Source: Rubrivivax sp.
GTDB lineage: Bacteria > Pseudomonadota > Gammaproteobacteria > Burkholderiales > Burkholderiaceae_C
Length of the DNA stretch: 64,000 nucleotides
Direction of reading: 5' to 3'
Assembly (NCBI GenBank): GCA_027484825.1
Contig: JAIXSE010000034.1
Location: forward strand, 124,001 to 188,000
The position numbers and the translations under genes were made by a program. Below the pieces are notes generated by a model. That model was not told where the DNA came from, made no database searches, and was given only the letters and a program-made list of their open reading frames with translations. This document shows, one piece after another, positions 27,940 to 36,737 of the stretch (the stretch's first letter is position 1; each line of letters opens with the position of its first letter).

Positions 27940-28802
27940 ACGCCGCTGGCCGATGGCGTGATCAGCGCCAGTGCCTGCGCCGCCGTCATCACGCGCACGC
28001 CCTGCGACTGCGCACGTTCCAGGAAGCCGGTCTCTCCCGCTTCAAAGCCGCCGACCGGACTCATGCAGTCCCGCAGCAGCACCACGCGGCTGCGGCGCTC
28101 GGGCGTCATCGCCTCCAGCAGATCTTCCGTGGTTGCGGCGACGCAGTGGCTGCTGGCTTCCCCAGCGATGAAGGTCAGGCCGTGGAAGGCCACGATGCGG
28201 TCCACCAGCACATGGTTGATGCCGGTGGAGGGGTCGTCAGGCAGAGGGACTTCGGCCTTGACGGCGCTGTACTGCTCGGTGAGCGGGTTGCGGCCCTTGA
28301 GCACCTTGTCCACCACCCGCAGGGACTGCTGTTCCCAGTCGGCCAGGGCCTGCGCCACCGCCGCATGAATGTTGTGGCCCCAGGTGCCGGTGATGCAGTG
28401 GGCCGGCCAGACCATCAGACGGTATTGATGCGGACTCGATTCCAGCGCGTCCAGATAGAAGCGCACATGCTCGGCCAGATGCCGGTCCCGCGGCGCATAG
28501 TGGCCTTCGCGCACCTGCTGCGAGGTGATCTGGGTGAAGGGGGCGACCGGGCCGCCGTCCGCGGTCTGCCAGAAGGAGGGCCGCTCAATCGCATAGGCCG
28601 CATGGGAATCCAGCGTCACGACGATGTCGCTCAGCTGCGCACTGGCGGACTCGATGAAGCGGGCCAGGCGCTGCAGGTCGGCATCGGCGCCCTGGACGGA
28701 GAGGGTGGCGCCCGGGATGTCGCAGAAATCGTTCTGCGGATCCACGATCAACAGCTGGCTGTGGGAGACAGGGAAGGTCGGTGATGCCGATGCAGCGGAC
28801 AT
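27927..28802 (-). CDS. Isochorismatase-superfamily cysteine hydrolase, nicotinamidase-like
   Basis: 291 residues. The catalytic Asp lies in I-V-D-P-Q-N-D-F near the N-terminus, and the Cys nucleophile in S-S-H-C-V-A-A-T. A Lys in V-D-K-V-L-K is the probable third residue. The D-x-H motif of nicotinamidases appears as L-D-S-H but the insert after it is larger than in PncA. A nicotinamidase role is plausible though not proved. There are no signal peptide or NAD-salvage neighbours. It overlaps the 3' end of the glyoxalase-like gene. Confidence 0.75.
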   Translation of the reverse strand: MSAASASPTFPVSHSQLLIVDPQNDFCDIPGATLSVQGADADLQRLARFIESASAQLSDIVVTLDSHAAYAIERPSFWQTADGGPVAPFTQITSQQVREGHYAPRDRHLAEHVRFYLDALESSPHQYRLMVWPAHCITGTWGHNIHAAVAQALADWEQQSLRVVDKVLKGRNPLTEQYSAVKAEVPLPDDPSTGINHVLVDRIVAFHGLTFIAGEASSHCVAATTEDLLEAMTPERRSRVVLLRDCMSPVGGFEAGETGFLERAQSQGVRVMTAAQALALITPSASGVQAS

Positions 28803-28861
28803 GATGAACTCGCAGACAGGGGATGTCTGCGAGTATAGGAAGGTCCTAGGAAGGTCCAGGC

Positions 28862-30403
28862 TTAGAGCCGGAACACCCGCACCGCCTCCACCAGGCTTTG
28901 GGCCTGGCCGCGCAGGCTCGAAGCCGCCGCAGCGATCTCTTCCACCATGGCCGCATTCTGCTGGGTGGCCGCGTCCATCTGGGTGACCGCGCCGGAGACC
29001 TGCGACACGCCGTCGGCCTGTTCGGCACTGGCCACGCTGATCTCGCCGACGATGCCGGTCACGCGCTGAATGGCGGTCACCACTTCATTCATGGTGTCGC
29101 CCGCGCGGTTGACCAGGGTGGTGCCGGCTTCCACCTGCTCCACACTGGCTTCGATCAGCGTCTTGATTTCCTTGGCGGCCGCCGCCGAGCGACCGGCCAG
29201 GTTGCGCACTTCGGTGGCCACCACGGCGAAGCCGCGGCCTTGCTCGCCGGCCCGGGCGGCTTCCACGGCGGCATTCAGCGCCAGGATGTTGGTCTGGAAG
29301 GCGATGCCGTCGATCACCCCGATGATGTCGGCAATCTTGCGGGAGCTGCCATGGATGCCCTGCATGCGCGACACCACCTCCGCCACCACTTGCCCGCCCC
29401 GGGTGGCCACTTCCACCGCATTGGTGGCCAGTTGATTGGCTTCGCGGGACGACTGGGCCGTCTGGCCGACAGTGCCGTTGAGCTGCTCCATCGCGCTGGC
29501 GGCCTGCTGCACATTGCCGGCCGTCTGTTCGGTGCGCTGGCTCAGGTCCTGGTTGCCGGCGGAGACTTCCTGGCAGGCATTCTGGATGTTCTCCGACGAA
29601 TCGCGCACCGTGGAAATGGCGGTCTGCAGGCTCACCCGCATGGCATCGAGCTGCGTCATCATCTGCGCGATCTCGTCGCGGCCTTCCGCCTGGACCGAAC
29701 GGGTCAGGTCGCCGCTGGCCACCGCTGCCACCATCTGCTGGGCGCGGGTGAGCGGCACGGTGACCGAGCGGGTCAGCACCCAGGCACACACGGCGCCAAC
29801 CACCAGCGCCAGCACACCGATCAGGCCGATGCGCCATTGCGCCGATGTGGTGGCGGCGTCCACCTCCTTGGCCATGTCATCCAGGGTCTTTTGCTGGAAC
29901 TTCAGGTAGTCCACCATGTTGCCGAGGAAGGTGTCGGCCTGCGGGCGAAACTCCTGCTCCAGGATGCGCAGGGCCTCGTCGGCATTGCCCGCCTTCTTGG
30001 CCGCGCCAATCCGGTCGCGCGTGCCGGTGTAGACCTTGCGCGCCTCGATCAGCTTGTCTACGACCTTCTTTTCTTCGTCGCTCTTGGGCAGGTCGTCCAG
30101 GGCCTTGATGATCTCGTTGCCTCGGGCGCTGGAGATCTTCACGTCGTTGGTGAAGTAGTCCGCCAGGGAGGCGTCGGAGCTTTTGGCGATGGCGGTGTAG
30201 CGCTTCACGCCCACCAGGGTGAGCATGTACCACTCACTCACCAGCCGCTCCTTCTGCAGGGGCACGGCCATCATCTCCCGGGTGGATTCAGCGGTGCGGC
30301 CCAGGCTCATGCCTGCAATCAGCACAATGGCGGCCAGCAGGGCGAGCACCACGCCAAATCCCATGGTCAGCCTGGAAGCCAGCCGCATATTGTTCAACTT
30401 CAT
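28862..30403 (-). CDS. Methyl-accepting chemotaxis protein, 4HB sensor
   Basis: 513 residues from ATG 30403, which follows AGGGGACAC. Architecture is the same as the receptor at 20.3-21.8 kb: span 1 (~10-30), a four-helix-bundle periplasmic domain with lysine-rich helices, span 2 (~190-210), HAMP and a signalling domain with the conserved [14 protein letters not shown] hairpin. The cytoplasmic halves of the two are near-identical in the hairpin region, while the sensor halves have diverged, a pattern expected of receptor paralogues. There is no CheR pentapeptide. Confidence 0.9.
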   Translation of the reverse strand: MKLNNMRLASRLTMGFGVVLALLAAIVLIAGMSLGRTAESTREMMAVPLQKERLVSEWYMLTLVGVKRYTAIAKSSDASLADYFTNDVKISSARGNEIIKALDDLPKSDEEKKVVDKLIEARKVYTGTRDRIGAAKKAGNADEALRILEQEFRPQADTFLGNMVDYLKFQQKTLDDMAKEVDAATTSAQWRIGLIGVLALVVGAVCAWVLTRSVTVPLTRAQQMVAAVASGDLTRSVQAEGRDEIAQMMTQLDAMRVSLQTAISTVRDSSENIQNACQEVSAGNQDLSQRTEQTAGNVQQAASAMEQLNGTVGQTAQSSREANQLATNAVEVATRGGQVVAEVVSRMQGIHGSSRKIADIIGVIDGIAFQTNILALNAAVEAARAGEQGRGFAVVATEVRNLAGRSAAAAKEIKTLIEASVEQVEAGTTLVNRAGDTMNEVVTAIQRVTGIVGEISVASAEQADGVSQVSGAVTQMDAATQQNAAMVEEIAAAASSLRGQAQSLVEAVRVFRL

Positions 30404-30630
30404 CTCGTGTCCCCTGTCTGAGTCTTTGCGCAACTGCTCAATGTAGTGATGGCCCCCCGCCTCGACCAAGGGTGGTGGGGCCGGTTTCCATGCCAATTCG
30501 TGCTTTGTGGACAGATGACTCTAAAACTGGCTGGTAACGGTGTCATCGCCGTTGCCATCGGCCGACGCAATGTGCGGAATGCATCACGACGGGGCGATCG
30601 GGTGAGCACCGCCCAATTGCACAATCGGGC

Positions 30631-30957
30631 ATGGCCCGTCGTCATCACCATCACGTCTACGTTGTTGAACTGGCGGACCAGGTCTGGAACGAGCCGCGCT
30701 TTCGCCGCGCCAATCCGGACTACCAGCTGGGCAAACCCTTCGTGTATGTGGGCATGACGGGCCTGGACCCCGACCTGCGCTTTGACAAGCACAAGGCCGG
30801 CATCCAGGCCAACCGGTTCGTCTTCGATTACGGGCTTCGGCTGCTGCCGCAGCTCTACGAGGTCTACAACCCGATGCCGTATGAGGCGGCGAGGGAGATG
30901 GAAGTGGAACTGGCCATCGGCCTGCGAGAAGCCGGTTTCGGGGTCTGGCAGGCCTGA
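30631..30957 (+). CDS. Small GIY-YIG-like protein
   Basis: 108 residues. V-Y-V-V-E-L near residue 9 and F-V-Y-V-G-M-T-G near 37 take the places of the GIY and YIG elements of that nuclease superfamily, and a Glu-rich helix (E-A-A-R-E-M-E-V-E-L) near the end could supply the metal-binding Glu. The expected Arg of the active site may be R in D-L-R-F. Nuclease activity is not assured. Single gene; function unknown. It starts with M-A-R-R-H-H-H-H, a His run. Confidence 0.6.
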   Translation: MARRHHHHVYVVELADQVWNEPRFRRANPDYQLGKPFVYVGMTGLDPDLRFDKHKAGIQANRFVFDYGLRLLPQLYEVYNPMPYEAAREMEVELAIGLREAGFGVWQA

Positions 30958-31095
30958 GCCGACGCTGACGCTGACGCCGCCGATGGGGCAGGGGCGCCAC
31001 GCACACGCGATGGAACGCTAATCGCATTCCCATGCAGGCTTTCGTGGCAAACGCGGATAGGCCCGTTCGGGGGCGCAGGACTAGTCTGGGTGTGA

Positions 31096-31110
31096 GTGTG
31101 GTGATCACAC
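31096..31110. promoter_or_regulatory. Palindrome GTGTG-N5-CACAC before the FAH-family gene
   Basis: GTGTGGTGATCACAC lies 16 bp upstream of the hydrolase start, just before its AGGAGA ribosome binding site. It could be a repressor site overlapping the transcription start. No family assigned. Confidence 0.3.
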
Positions 31111-31125
31111 CTTCAGGAGACTTCC

Positions 31126-31953
31126 ATGACTGATTCCCTCTCCGGCCCCGGCCCCGGTTCCCGCGTCCTTGCACGGCGCTCGCTGCTCAGCACCTCGGCG
31201 GCCATGGCGGCGGGTGCCGTCGCCGGCTGCGCTTTGCCGGGCCAGGCACAGACTGCCATCAAGACGCCCTTTGAGCTGACGCCCACCACCATTCCGATTG
31301 CCGGCAGTGCGCTGCAGTTCCCGGTGCGCCGCATCTACTGCATTGGCCGCAATTACGCGGCGCATGCCCGCGAGATGGGCAGCGACCCGACCCGTGAGCC
31401 GCCGTTCTTCTTCCAGAAGCCCACCGATGCCATCCAGAACGTGGCGCCCGGCACCGTGGCCGATCATCCCTATCCGACCCTGACCAAGAACTACCACTAC
31501 GAAGTGGAACTGGTTGCGGCGCTTCACAAGGGCGGTCGTGACGTGCCGGTGGAACAGGCCCTGGACCTCGTCTACGGCTACGCCATCGGCCTGGACATGA
31601 CCCGGCGCGACCTGCAGCGGGCCATGGGCAATGAGAAGAAGCCCTGGGAGATCGGCAAGAGCTTCGACCATGCGGCGCCGATCGGGCCCATCCATCCCGT
31701 CAGCCTCGTCGGACATCCGAAGCAGGGCGCCATCTGGCTCAAGGTCAATGGGGAGACCCGGCAGAGCGCCGACCTCAGCATGATGATCTGGAGCGTGGCG
31801 GAGCAGATCGCCAACCTGTCCAAGGCCTTTGAGCTGCAGCCCGGCGACATCATCTACAGCGGCACCCCCGAAAACGTGGGGCCGGTGGTCAAAGGGGATG
31901 TGCTGGACTGCCATATTGATGGGTTGCCCAACCTGGGTTTGCGCATCGTCTGA
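31126..31953 (+). CDS. Exported fumarylacetoacetate hydrolase-family protein
   Basis: 275 residues. The FAH fold carries the metal ligands E-V-E-L (about residues 126-129), K-S-F-D and the G-T-P-E-N-V-G turn, as in fumarylpyruvate/acylpyruvate hydrolases. Unusually, it has an N-terminal export signal: R-R-S-L-L, then a hydrophobic Ala-rich stretch ending near G-Q-A-Q-T, and A-G-C, which might be a lipobox. The twin Arg suggests Tat. These enzymes normally act in the cytoplasm. Preceded by AGGAGA. The substrate is unknown; export is inferred from sequence. Confidence 0.8.
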   Translation: MTDSLSGPGPGSRVLARRSLLSTSAAMAAGAVAGCALPGQAQTAIKTPFELTPTTIPIAGSALQFPVRRIYCIGRNYAAHAREMGSDPTREPPFFFQKPTDAIQNVAPGTVADHPYPTLTKNYHYEVELVAALHKGGRDVPVEQALDLVYGYAIGLDMTRRDLQRAMGNEKKPWEIGKSFDHAAPIGPIHPVSLVGHPKQGAIWLKVNGETRQSADLSMMIWSVAEQIANLSKAFELQPGDIIYSGTPENVGPVVKGDVLDCHIDGLPNLGLRIV

Positions 31954-32030
31954 GGCAGTTGTTCACCGGTGCTGCGACGCAACCGGATCCGCCCGGCGCC
32001 CCGCTGAAAAAAGCGCGTGGCGCCGGGCAG

Positions 32031-32440
32031 TTGTCCCCCGCGTCGCTGCGATGCCGGGGAGGCCTGTGGATGCTGCTTCAAAATGAGGCACTTGAAGCGA
32101 TGGCCTTTGAAATCAACGAGTTATGAAACTGCTGCCCGGTCTTCCAACAGACTTGTCCACAGAACGGGTGAACAGTGAATCCCCTCGACCCGCCCGATGG
32201 AAAAGTTGTCCCCAGGCCTAGGCTGTCAACTCGAATGAAGGCGGGACAAGCAGGCTTGGGTCGCTTGCCGCACGCGTCTGAGGGGTCGAAGCGGCCTTTG
32301 GGAGGACTGCCTCAAAGTGAGGCACTGCAGGCTTCTCCCAATGCTGACAAGCACTTGCAGCATCCCTGCCCGGGCTTCCAACAGGCTTGTCCACAGAAGT
32401 CATGAACAGGCGCGGATCGGGCCGAAAGTTGTCCACGGGG
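32031..32440. repeat. Duplicated intergenic repeat with DnaA-box-like sites
   Basis: No gene occupies 31954-32492. Three blocks occur in order twice, about 230 bp apart. Block A: TCAAA(A/G)TGAGGCACT, near 32078 and 32312. Block B: TGCCCGG-x-CTTCCAACAG-x-CTTGTCCACAGAA, at 32133 and 32367. Block C: GAAAGTTGTCC, near 32202 and 32424. Five TTGTCC sites face the same way: TTGTCCCCC 32031-32039, TTGTCCACA 32153-32161 and 32387-32395, TTGTCCCCA 32206-32214, TTGTCCACG 32429-32437. TTGTCCACA differs by one base from the DnaA box TTATCCACA. Function unknown. Confidence 0.6.
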
Positions 32441-32492
32441 CCCACAGGCGTGTGAACAAGCGTCCCGGACGCCACCAAAGCGCCCGACACGC

Positions 32493-33155
32493 TCACGCCA
32501 GCAGCGCCGCCACCACCCGGCGCAATTCCGCCTTGAAGCGGGCCGGGTCGTCCGGCAGCGGCGACACCGCACGCATCACATGGGCGTACGCCACCGTCTT
32601 GCTGATGCCGTGGGTGAGCATGGAAAACATCAGCGCCGGATCGCAGGCCCGTATCTCCTGGGCCTGCATCGCGTCTTCCATCAGGGGGAGGAAGACGGTG
32701 TGGAATGGCTTCACCATTCGCTCCACCAGCAAATTCAGCCGCTCCCCTTCCTCGGTGGCGGCGGTGGAGAAAAACATGCCGATGTCCGGGTCTTCGAACA
32801 CCTTGTCCATGAAGTACTCCAGCGCCTGTTCCACCCGCTGGCGTGCAGAGAGCTCGGGCCGGCTGCGCAGGGCCCGGGCCAACACCAGCATCGGATCGAT
32901 GGTCCGGGCGATCTGCTCGACCACGGCGCGCCACAGCGCTTCCTTGGAGCCGAAGTGATGGGCGATCAAGGCCGCGTCCACACCAGCCTGGCGGGCGATG
33001 TCCCGCACGCTGGTGGCCTCATAGCCGCGCCGGGCAAAGATGTCCCGCGCGGTGCGCAGCAGCGCCTCAGCGCCCTGCACGGTCTGGCTGCACGGTCGCC
33101 CGCGACTGCGTGCGGCACGCGCGCCGGGACAGGGAGAGTTGGATGCCGCACTCAT
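32493..33155 (-). CDS. TetR/AcrR-family transcriptional regulator
   Basis: 220 residues. The N-terminal helix-turn-helix reads I-F-A-R-R-G-Y-E-A-T-S-V-R-D-I-A and G-V-D-A-A-L-I-A-H-H-F-G-S-K-E-A-L, a canonical TetR DNA-binding domain at about 30-80; the rest is the ligand and dimer domain. It is divergent from the DUF3331 gene; an AT-rich gap (TATAAC, TTGAATTATTTCA around 33170-33195) probably holds the promoter and operator. No efflux or catabolic target gene is adjacent, so its regulon is unknown. Confidence 0.85.
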   Translation of the reverse strand: MSAASNSPCPGARAARSRGRPCSQTVQGAEALLRTARDIFARRGYEATSVRDIARQAGVDAALIAHHFGSKEALWRAVVEQIARTIDPMLVLARALRSRPELSARQRVEQALEYFMDKVFEDPDIGMFFSTAATEEGERLNLLVERMVKPFHTVFLPLMEDAMQAQEIRACDPALMFSMLTHGISKTVAYAHVMRAVSPLPDDPARFKAELRRVVAALLA

Positions 33156-33269
33156 GGGTCCGCCTTCTTTGTTATATTCATCACTCGTTGAATTATTTCA
33201 GAAGTCTCTGACAACGACGCTGGCGGGGAACGCTCCCCGGTCGGCAATTCTCTGAAAGGTGTTGCAGGC

Positions 33270-33662
33270 ATGCACAGCGAGCACAAGGAAATGCCCCAGG
33301 AGGGCTGGTTGCGCACCATCGCCTGGCTGGGGGCGCGGAGTCCGGACGAGCGGATGCCGGGTGTGCAGCTCCTCGGTCGGGTGACTGCCCGCCGGACGGC
33401 CCATGATGGCGTGCCGCGTGCGCGCGCCCGCATCCATGTGCTGGACCGGCCCACGCCGCGCACGGCGGCCATCTCCTGGTCCGACCCGGGCGTCTGCCAC
33501 TACGGCTATCAGATCTGGGACATGGTGCCGGCCAAGCGCACGGGCACCTGCGTGCTCAGCGGCAGCGCAATCCAGGTGGGCGACATCGTCTACTGCCCGC
33601 GCGACGAAGAAGCGCCGGTCAATGCGGGATCGATGATCGCGGCGGCGTTCGTGGACGCCTGA
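33270..33662 (+). CDS. DUF3331 domain protein
   Basis: 130 residues matching the DUF3331 family known mainly from Burkholderiales: W-S-D-P-G-x-C-x-Y-G-Y-Q-I-W, G-T-C-V-L-S-G and G-D-I-V-Y-C-P-R in the expected order. No function is known. Three Cys could bind metal or form disulfides; there is no signal peptide. It is divergent from the TetR gene, and only 9 bp separate its stop from the convergent ABC ATPase gene. Confidence 0.75.
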   Translation: MHSEHKEMPQEGWLRTIAWLGARSPDERMPGVQLLGRVTARRTAHDGVPRARARIHVLDRPTPRTAAISWSDPGVCHYGYQIWDMVPAKRTGTCVLSGSAIQVGDIVYCPRDEEAPVNAGSMIAAAFVDA

Positions 33663-33671
33663 GGCGTCCCG

Positions 33672-34988
33672 TCAGGACACCACGTCGCCGTCCGGCAGGC
33701 TGAGCTTGCCGGTGTTGTAGTCGTATTCGAAGACCTCGCCGTGGCGGGCCCAGGACACGGCGGTCTTCATCACCGCGTCGGCTTCCTCGTCGTTCAGATG
33801 CTCGCTGAGCAGTCGGCGCACCGGCGTGTCCATCATCTGCCCGGTCGGCTCCTGTTCCAGGCTGTGGCGGATGTGCCCGATCAGCGGCACCTGCGTCATC
33901 AACTGCTGGCCGAACAGGCCGCGGCGCAGTTCGTTGGGGCCCTCCACATAACGGCGGCCCAGCGGCGTGAGCTGAAGGTCACCGCTGTCCAGCTGCGCCA
34001 GCCCCAGCAGCGCCAGGGCATGGGCCACCGGCAGCAGCTCCGCATCGGACAGGCCGGAGGCCTCGCTCAGCGGCGGCAGGTCAGCCCGGCCGTTGAAGGG
34101 CGGCTCGGCCAGCAGCTCCAGCAGCGCATCCATGCGGGCCACGTCGGCTGACGGCAGGCGCTCCACCAGCGGCGGTGCGGCGGCACCGGCCTCGGCCATG
34201 CCATGGCCGCGACCCGGGCGGGACGCCCCAGCGGTCATCAGGGCATAGACCTCGTCGATCAAGGCGCGCACGTCGGCGCTATCCGGATTGCGTGGGCGCG
34301 GCAACTGCACCGACAGCTGGCAGCGGATGCGGCCGGGGTCACTGGCGAAGATCAGCACGCGGTCGGCCATCAGCACCGCTTCCTCGATGTTGTGGGAGAC
34401 CACCAGCATGGCCTTGGTCGGCATGCCGCCGTCCTGCCACAGCTCCAGGATGTCCTCGCGCAGCCGCTCGCCGGTGAGGACATCCAGCGCGGAGAAGGCT
34501 TCGTCCATGAGCAGCACATCCGGCTCGGTCACCAGCGCACGGGCGATGCCCACCCGCTGGCGCATGCCGCCGGACAGCTCCCGCGGCAAGGCCCCTTCAA
34601 AACCGGCCAGGCCGATCAGGGCAATGGCGGCCTCGGCGCGCTTCTCCCGCTCGGCCTTGACCATGCCGCGGGCCTCCAGCCCCAGCTCCACGTTCTGCTG
34701 CACCGTCAGCCACGGAAACAGCGCAAACGACTGGAACACCATGCTGATGCCCCGGGCCGGGCCGAACACCGGCTGGCCGCGATAGCGCACCTGGCCGTGA
34801 TCGGCCTTGACCAGGCCCGCCATGATGCGCAGCAGCGTGCTCTTGCCGGAGCCGGACTGCCCCAGCAGCGCAACGATCTCGCCTTCGCGCAGATGAAAGT
34901 CGACGTCCTGCAGCACCGGGCGCAGGTGGCCGTCGGCGGAGCGGAAGGTCTTGCCGACGCCGGTCAGCTCGAGGATGGTGGCGGACAT
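33672..34988 (-). CDS. ABC transporter ATPase with AAA-associated C-terminal domain (nitrate/sulfonate class)
   Basis: 438 residues. The nucleotide-binding domain is complete: Walker A G-Q-S-G-S-G-K-S-T, signature L-S-G-G-M-R-Q-R, Walker B L-L-M-D-E-A. The extra ~180 C-terminal residues are the AAA-associated domain seen in some taurine/nitrate/bicarbonate-type importers. AAGGAG precedes the start. It lies 21 bp after the fused permease gene in one operon. No periplasmic binding protein follows, so substrate capture must involve an unlinked protein. Confidence 0.88.
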   Translation of the reverse strand: MSATILELTGVGKTFRSADGHLRPVLQDVDFHLREGEIVALLGQSGSGKSTLLRIMAGLVKADHGQVRYRGQPVFGPARGISMVFQSFALFPWLTVQQNVELGLEARGMVKAEREKRAEAAIALIGLAGFEGALPRELSGGMRQRVGIARALVTEPDVLLMDEAFSALDVLTGERLREDILELWQDGGMPTKAMLVVSHNIEEAVLMADRVLIFASDPGRIRCQLSVQLPRPRNPDSADVRALIDEVYALMTAGASRPGRGHGMAEAGAAAPPLVERLPSADVARMDALLELLAEPPFNGRADLPPLSEASGLSDAELLPVAHALALLGLAQLDSGDLQLTPLGRRYVEGPNELRRGLFGQQLMTQVPLIGHIRHSLEQEPTGQMMDTPVRRLLSEHLNDEEADAVMKTAVSWARHGEVFEYDYNTGKLSLPDGDVVS

Positions 34989-35009
34989 GAAAACTCCTTC
35001 GACACCGAT

Positions 35010-36737
35010 TCAAAGATGCATGCGGTCCTCGGCCAGCCGATACAGGCGGCGCCAGACAAAATGATTCAGCCCCATCACGAAGATGCACATCACGCCGATG
35101 CCCAGGGCAATGCGGGGGAAGTCCCCCTGGGCCGTCATCTGCGCGATGTAGGCGCCCAGCCCGTGGGCCTGCACGGTGGTGTCGCCCCAGCTGACGTATT
35201 CAGCCACGATGCTGGCATTCCATGAGCCGCCGCTGGCGGTAATGGCGCCGGTGACGAAACTGGGAAACACCGCCGGCAGCAGGTAGCGACGCCACTTCAG
35301 CCAGCCCGTCAGGCCCAGGTTGCCGGCGGCATGTCGCAGCTCGGCAGGGATGGTCGAGGCGCCGGCGATCACGTTGAACAGCACATACCACTGGGTGCCG
35401 AAGATCATCAGCGGCGACAGCCAGACATCGGCGTTGAGCTTCCAGTGCACCACCGCCAGCACGGCCACCGGATACAGCAGGTTGGCCGGGAAGGCCGCCA
35501 GGAACTGGGCAACGGCCTGCAGCCGTCCGCTCCAGCGCGGATTCAGGCCGATCCAGATGCCCACCGGCACCCACACCAGCGCGGCCAGCGCGATCAGCAC
35601 CATCACCCGCAGCAGCGTGATGCCGCCCAGCATGAAGACATGTCCGGCTTCGGCCCAGCCCACTTCGGTGTGCACGAACTGGATGAGCCGCCAGACCGCC
35701 AGCATGACTGCAGCCGCCAGCACCGCATCCCACAGCCGCTGCACGGTGGGGCTGCCCTGCCGCTGACGGGCGCGGATGGAGGTGCCGTCGTGGGAGCGTC
35801 GGAACCAGACCAGGCTGTGTTCCAGCCGGTTGACGAACCAGGTGCCCAGCTGGCGTGTCACGCGGGTGCGCCGCAGCCAGTTCAGCATCCACGACTCGGG
35901 CACGTTCTCGGTGCCGCTGTCCTCGAAGCGGAACTTGTCGGCCCAGGCCACCAGGGGACGGAACACCAGCTGGTCATACAGCAGGATGCCCACCAGCATG
36001 CACAGGATGGCCCACAGGATGGCCGACATGTTGCGCGACTCGATGGCCAGCGCAATATAGGAGCCCACGCCCGGCAGCTTGATGTTCTGGTTGGAGACCG
36101 AGATGGCCTCGGACTGCACCACGAAGAACCAGCCGCCCGACATGGACATCATCATGTTCCACAGCAGGGACGGCATGGCGTAGGGCAGCTCCAGACGCCA
36201 GAAGCGCTGCCAGTGGGACAGCTGGAACACTTCGGCCGCCTCCTGCAGCTCCGTCGGCACGGTGCGCAGGGACTGGTAGAGGCTGAACGCCATGTTCCAG
36301 GCCTGCGAGGTGAAGATGGCAAAGATGGCGGCGCATTCCACGCCCAGCAGATTGCCGGGGAACAGCGCGATGAAGCCCGTCACCGTGATCGACAGGAAGC
36401 CCAGGATGGGAATGGACTGCAGGATGTCCAGCATGGGCACCAGCACTTTTTCCGCGGCGCGCACCTTGGCCGCCAGCACGCCGAAGACCGCACTGAACAG
36501 CAGGGCCAGCACCATGGCGGCCAGCATGCGCAGGTTGGTGCGCAGCAGGTAATAGGGCAGCAGGGCCGGGTCCAGCGACAGGGGCAGCGGGTCGCCAAGC
36601 TCGAACGGGCGGGTCATCTGGGCTGCGCCATAGGCCAGCAGGACCAGTGCGGCCAGGACCAGCGGCAGCAGTGCCCAGTCCCAGCGGTTCGCGCCCGCGT
36701 CGACGACCTGCCGCGGAAAGAATTCGCGGCGGTTCAT
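35010..36737 (-). CDS. Fused two-domain ABC permease (nitrate/sulfonate class)
   Basis: 575 residues from ATG 36737; a GTG 27 bp upstream is possible. It contains two consecutive binding-protein-dependent permease domains: residues ~40-280 with the EAA-like loop E-L-Q-E-A-A-E-V-F, and ~340-570 with a second loop E-L-R-H-A-A-G-N-L. They are joined by a ~60-residue cytoplasmic linker that carries a charged R-R-T-R-V-T-R segment. A single polypeptide therefore supplies both halves of the channel and pairs with the ATPase encoded next. The substrate is unknown. Regulation is not evident from the 0.49-kb upstream gap. Confidence 0.87.
   Translation of the reverse strand: MNRREFFPRQVVDAGANRWDWALLPLVLAALVLLAYGAAQMTRPFELGDPLPLSLDPALLPYYLLRTNLRMLAAMVLALLFSAVFGVLAAKVRAAEKVLVPMLDILQSIPILGFLSITVTGFIALFPGNLLGVECAAIFAIFTSQAWNMAFSLYQSLRTVPTELQEAAEVFQLSHWQRFWRLELPYAMPSLLWNMMMSMSGGWFFVVQSEAISVSNQNIKLPGVGSYIALAIESRNMSAILWAILCMLVGILLYDQLVFRPLVAWADKFRFEDSGTENVPESWMLNWLRRTRVTRQLGTWFVNRLEHSLVWFRRSHDGTSIRARQRQGSPTVQRLWDAVLAAAVMLAVWRLIQFVHTEVGWAEAGHVFMLGGITLLRVMVLIALAALVWVPVGIWIGLNPRWSGRLQAVAQFLAAFPANLLYPVAVLAVVHWKLNADVWLSPLMIFGTQWYVLFNVIAGASTIPAELRHAAGNLGLTGWLKWRRYLLPAVFPSFVTGAITASGGSWNASIVAEYVSWGDTTVQAHGLGAYIAQMTAQGDFPRIALGIGVMCIFVMGLNHFVWRRLYRLAEDRMHL

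Noticed and set aside
32031-32440. Chromosomal replication origin
   Set aside because: DnaA-box-like sites exist, but no dnaA, dnaN, parAB or AT-rich unwinding element is near and all boxes face one way.
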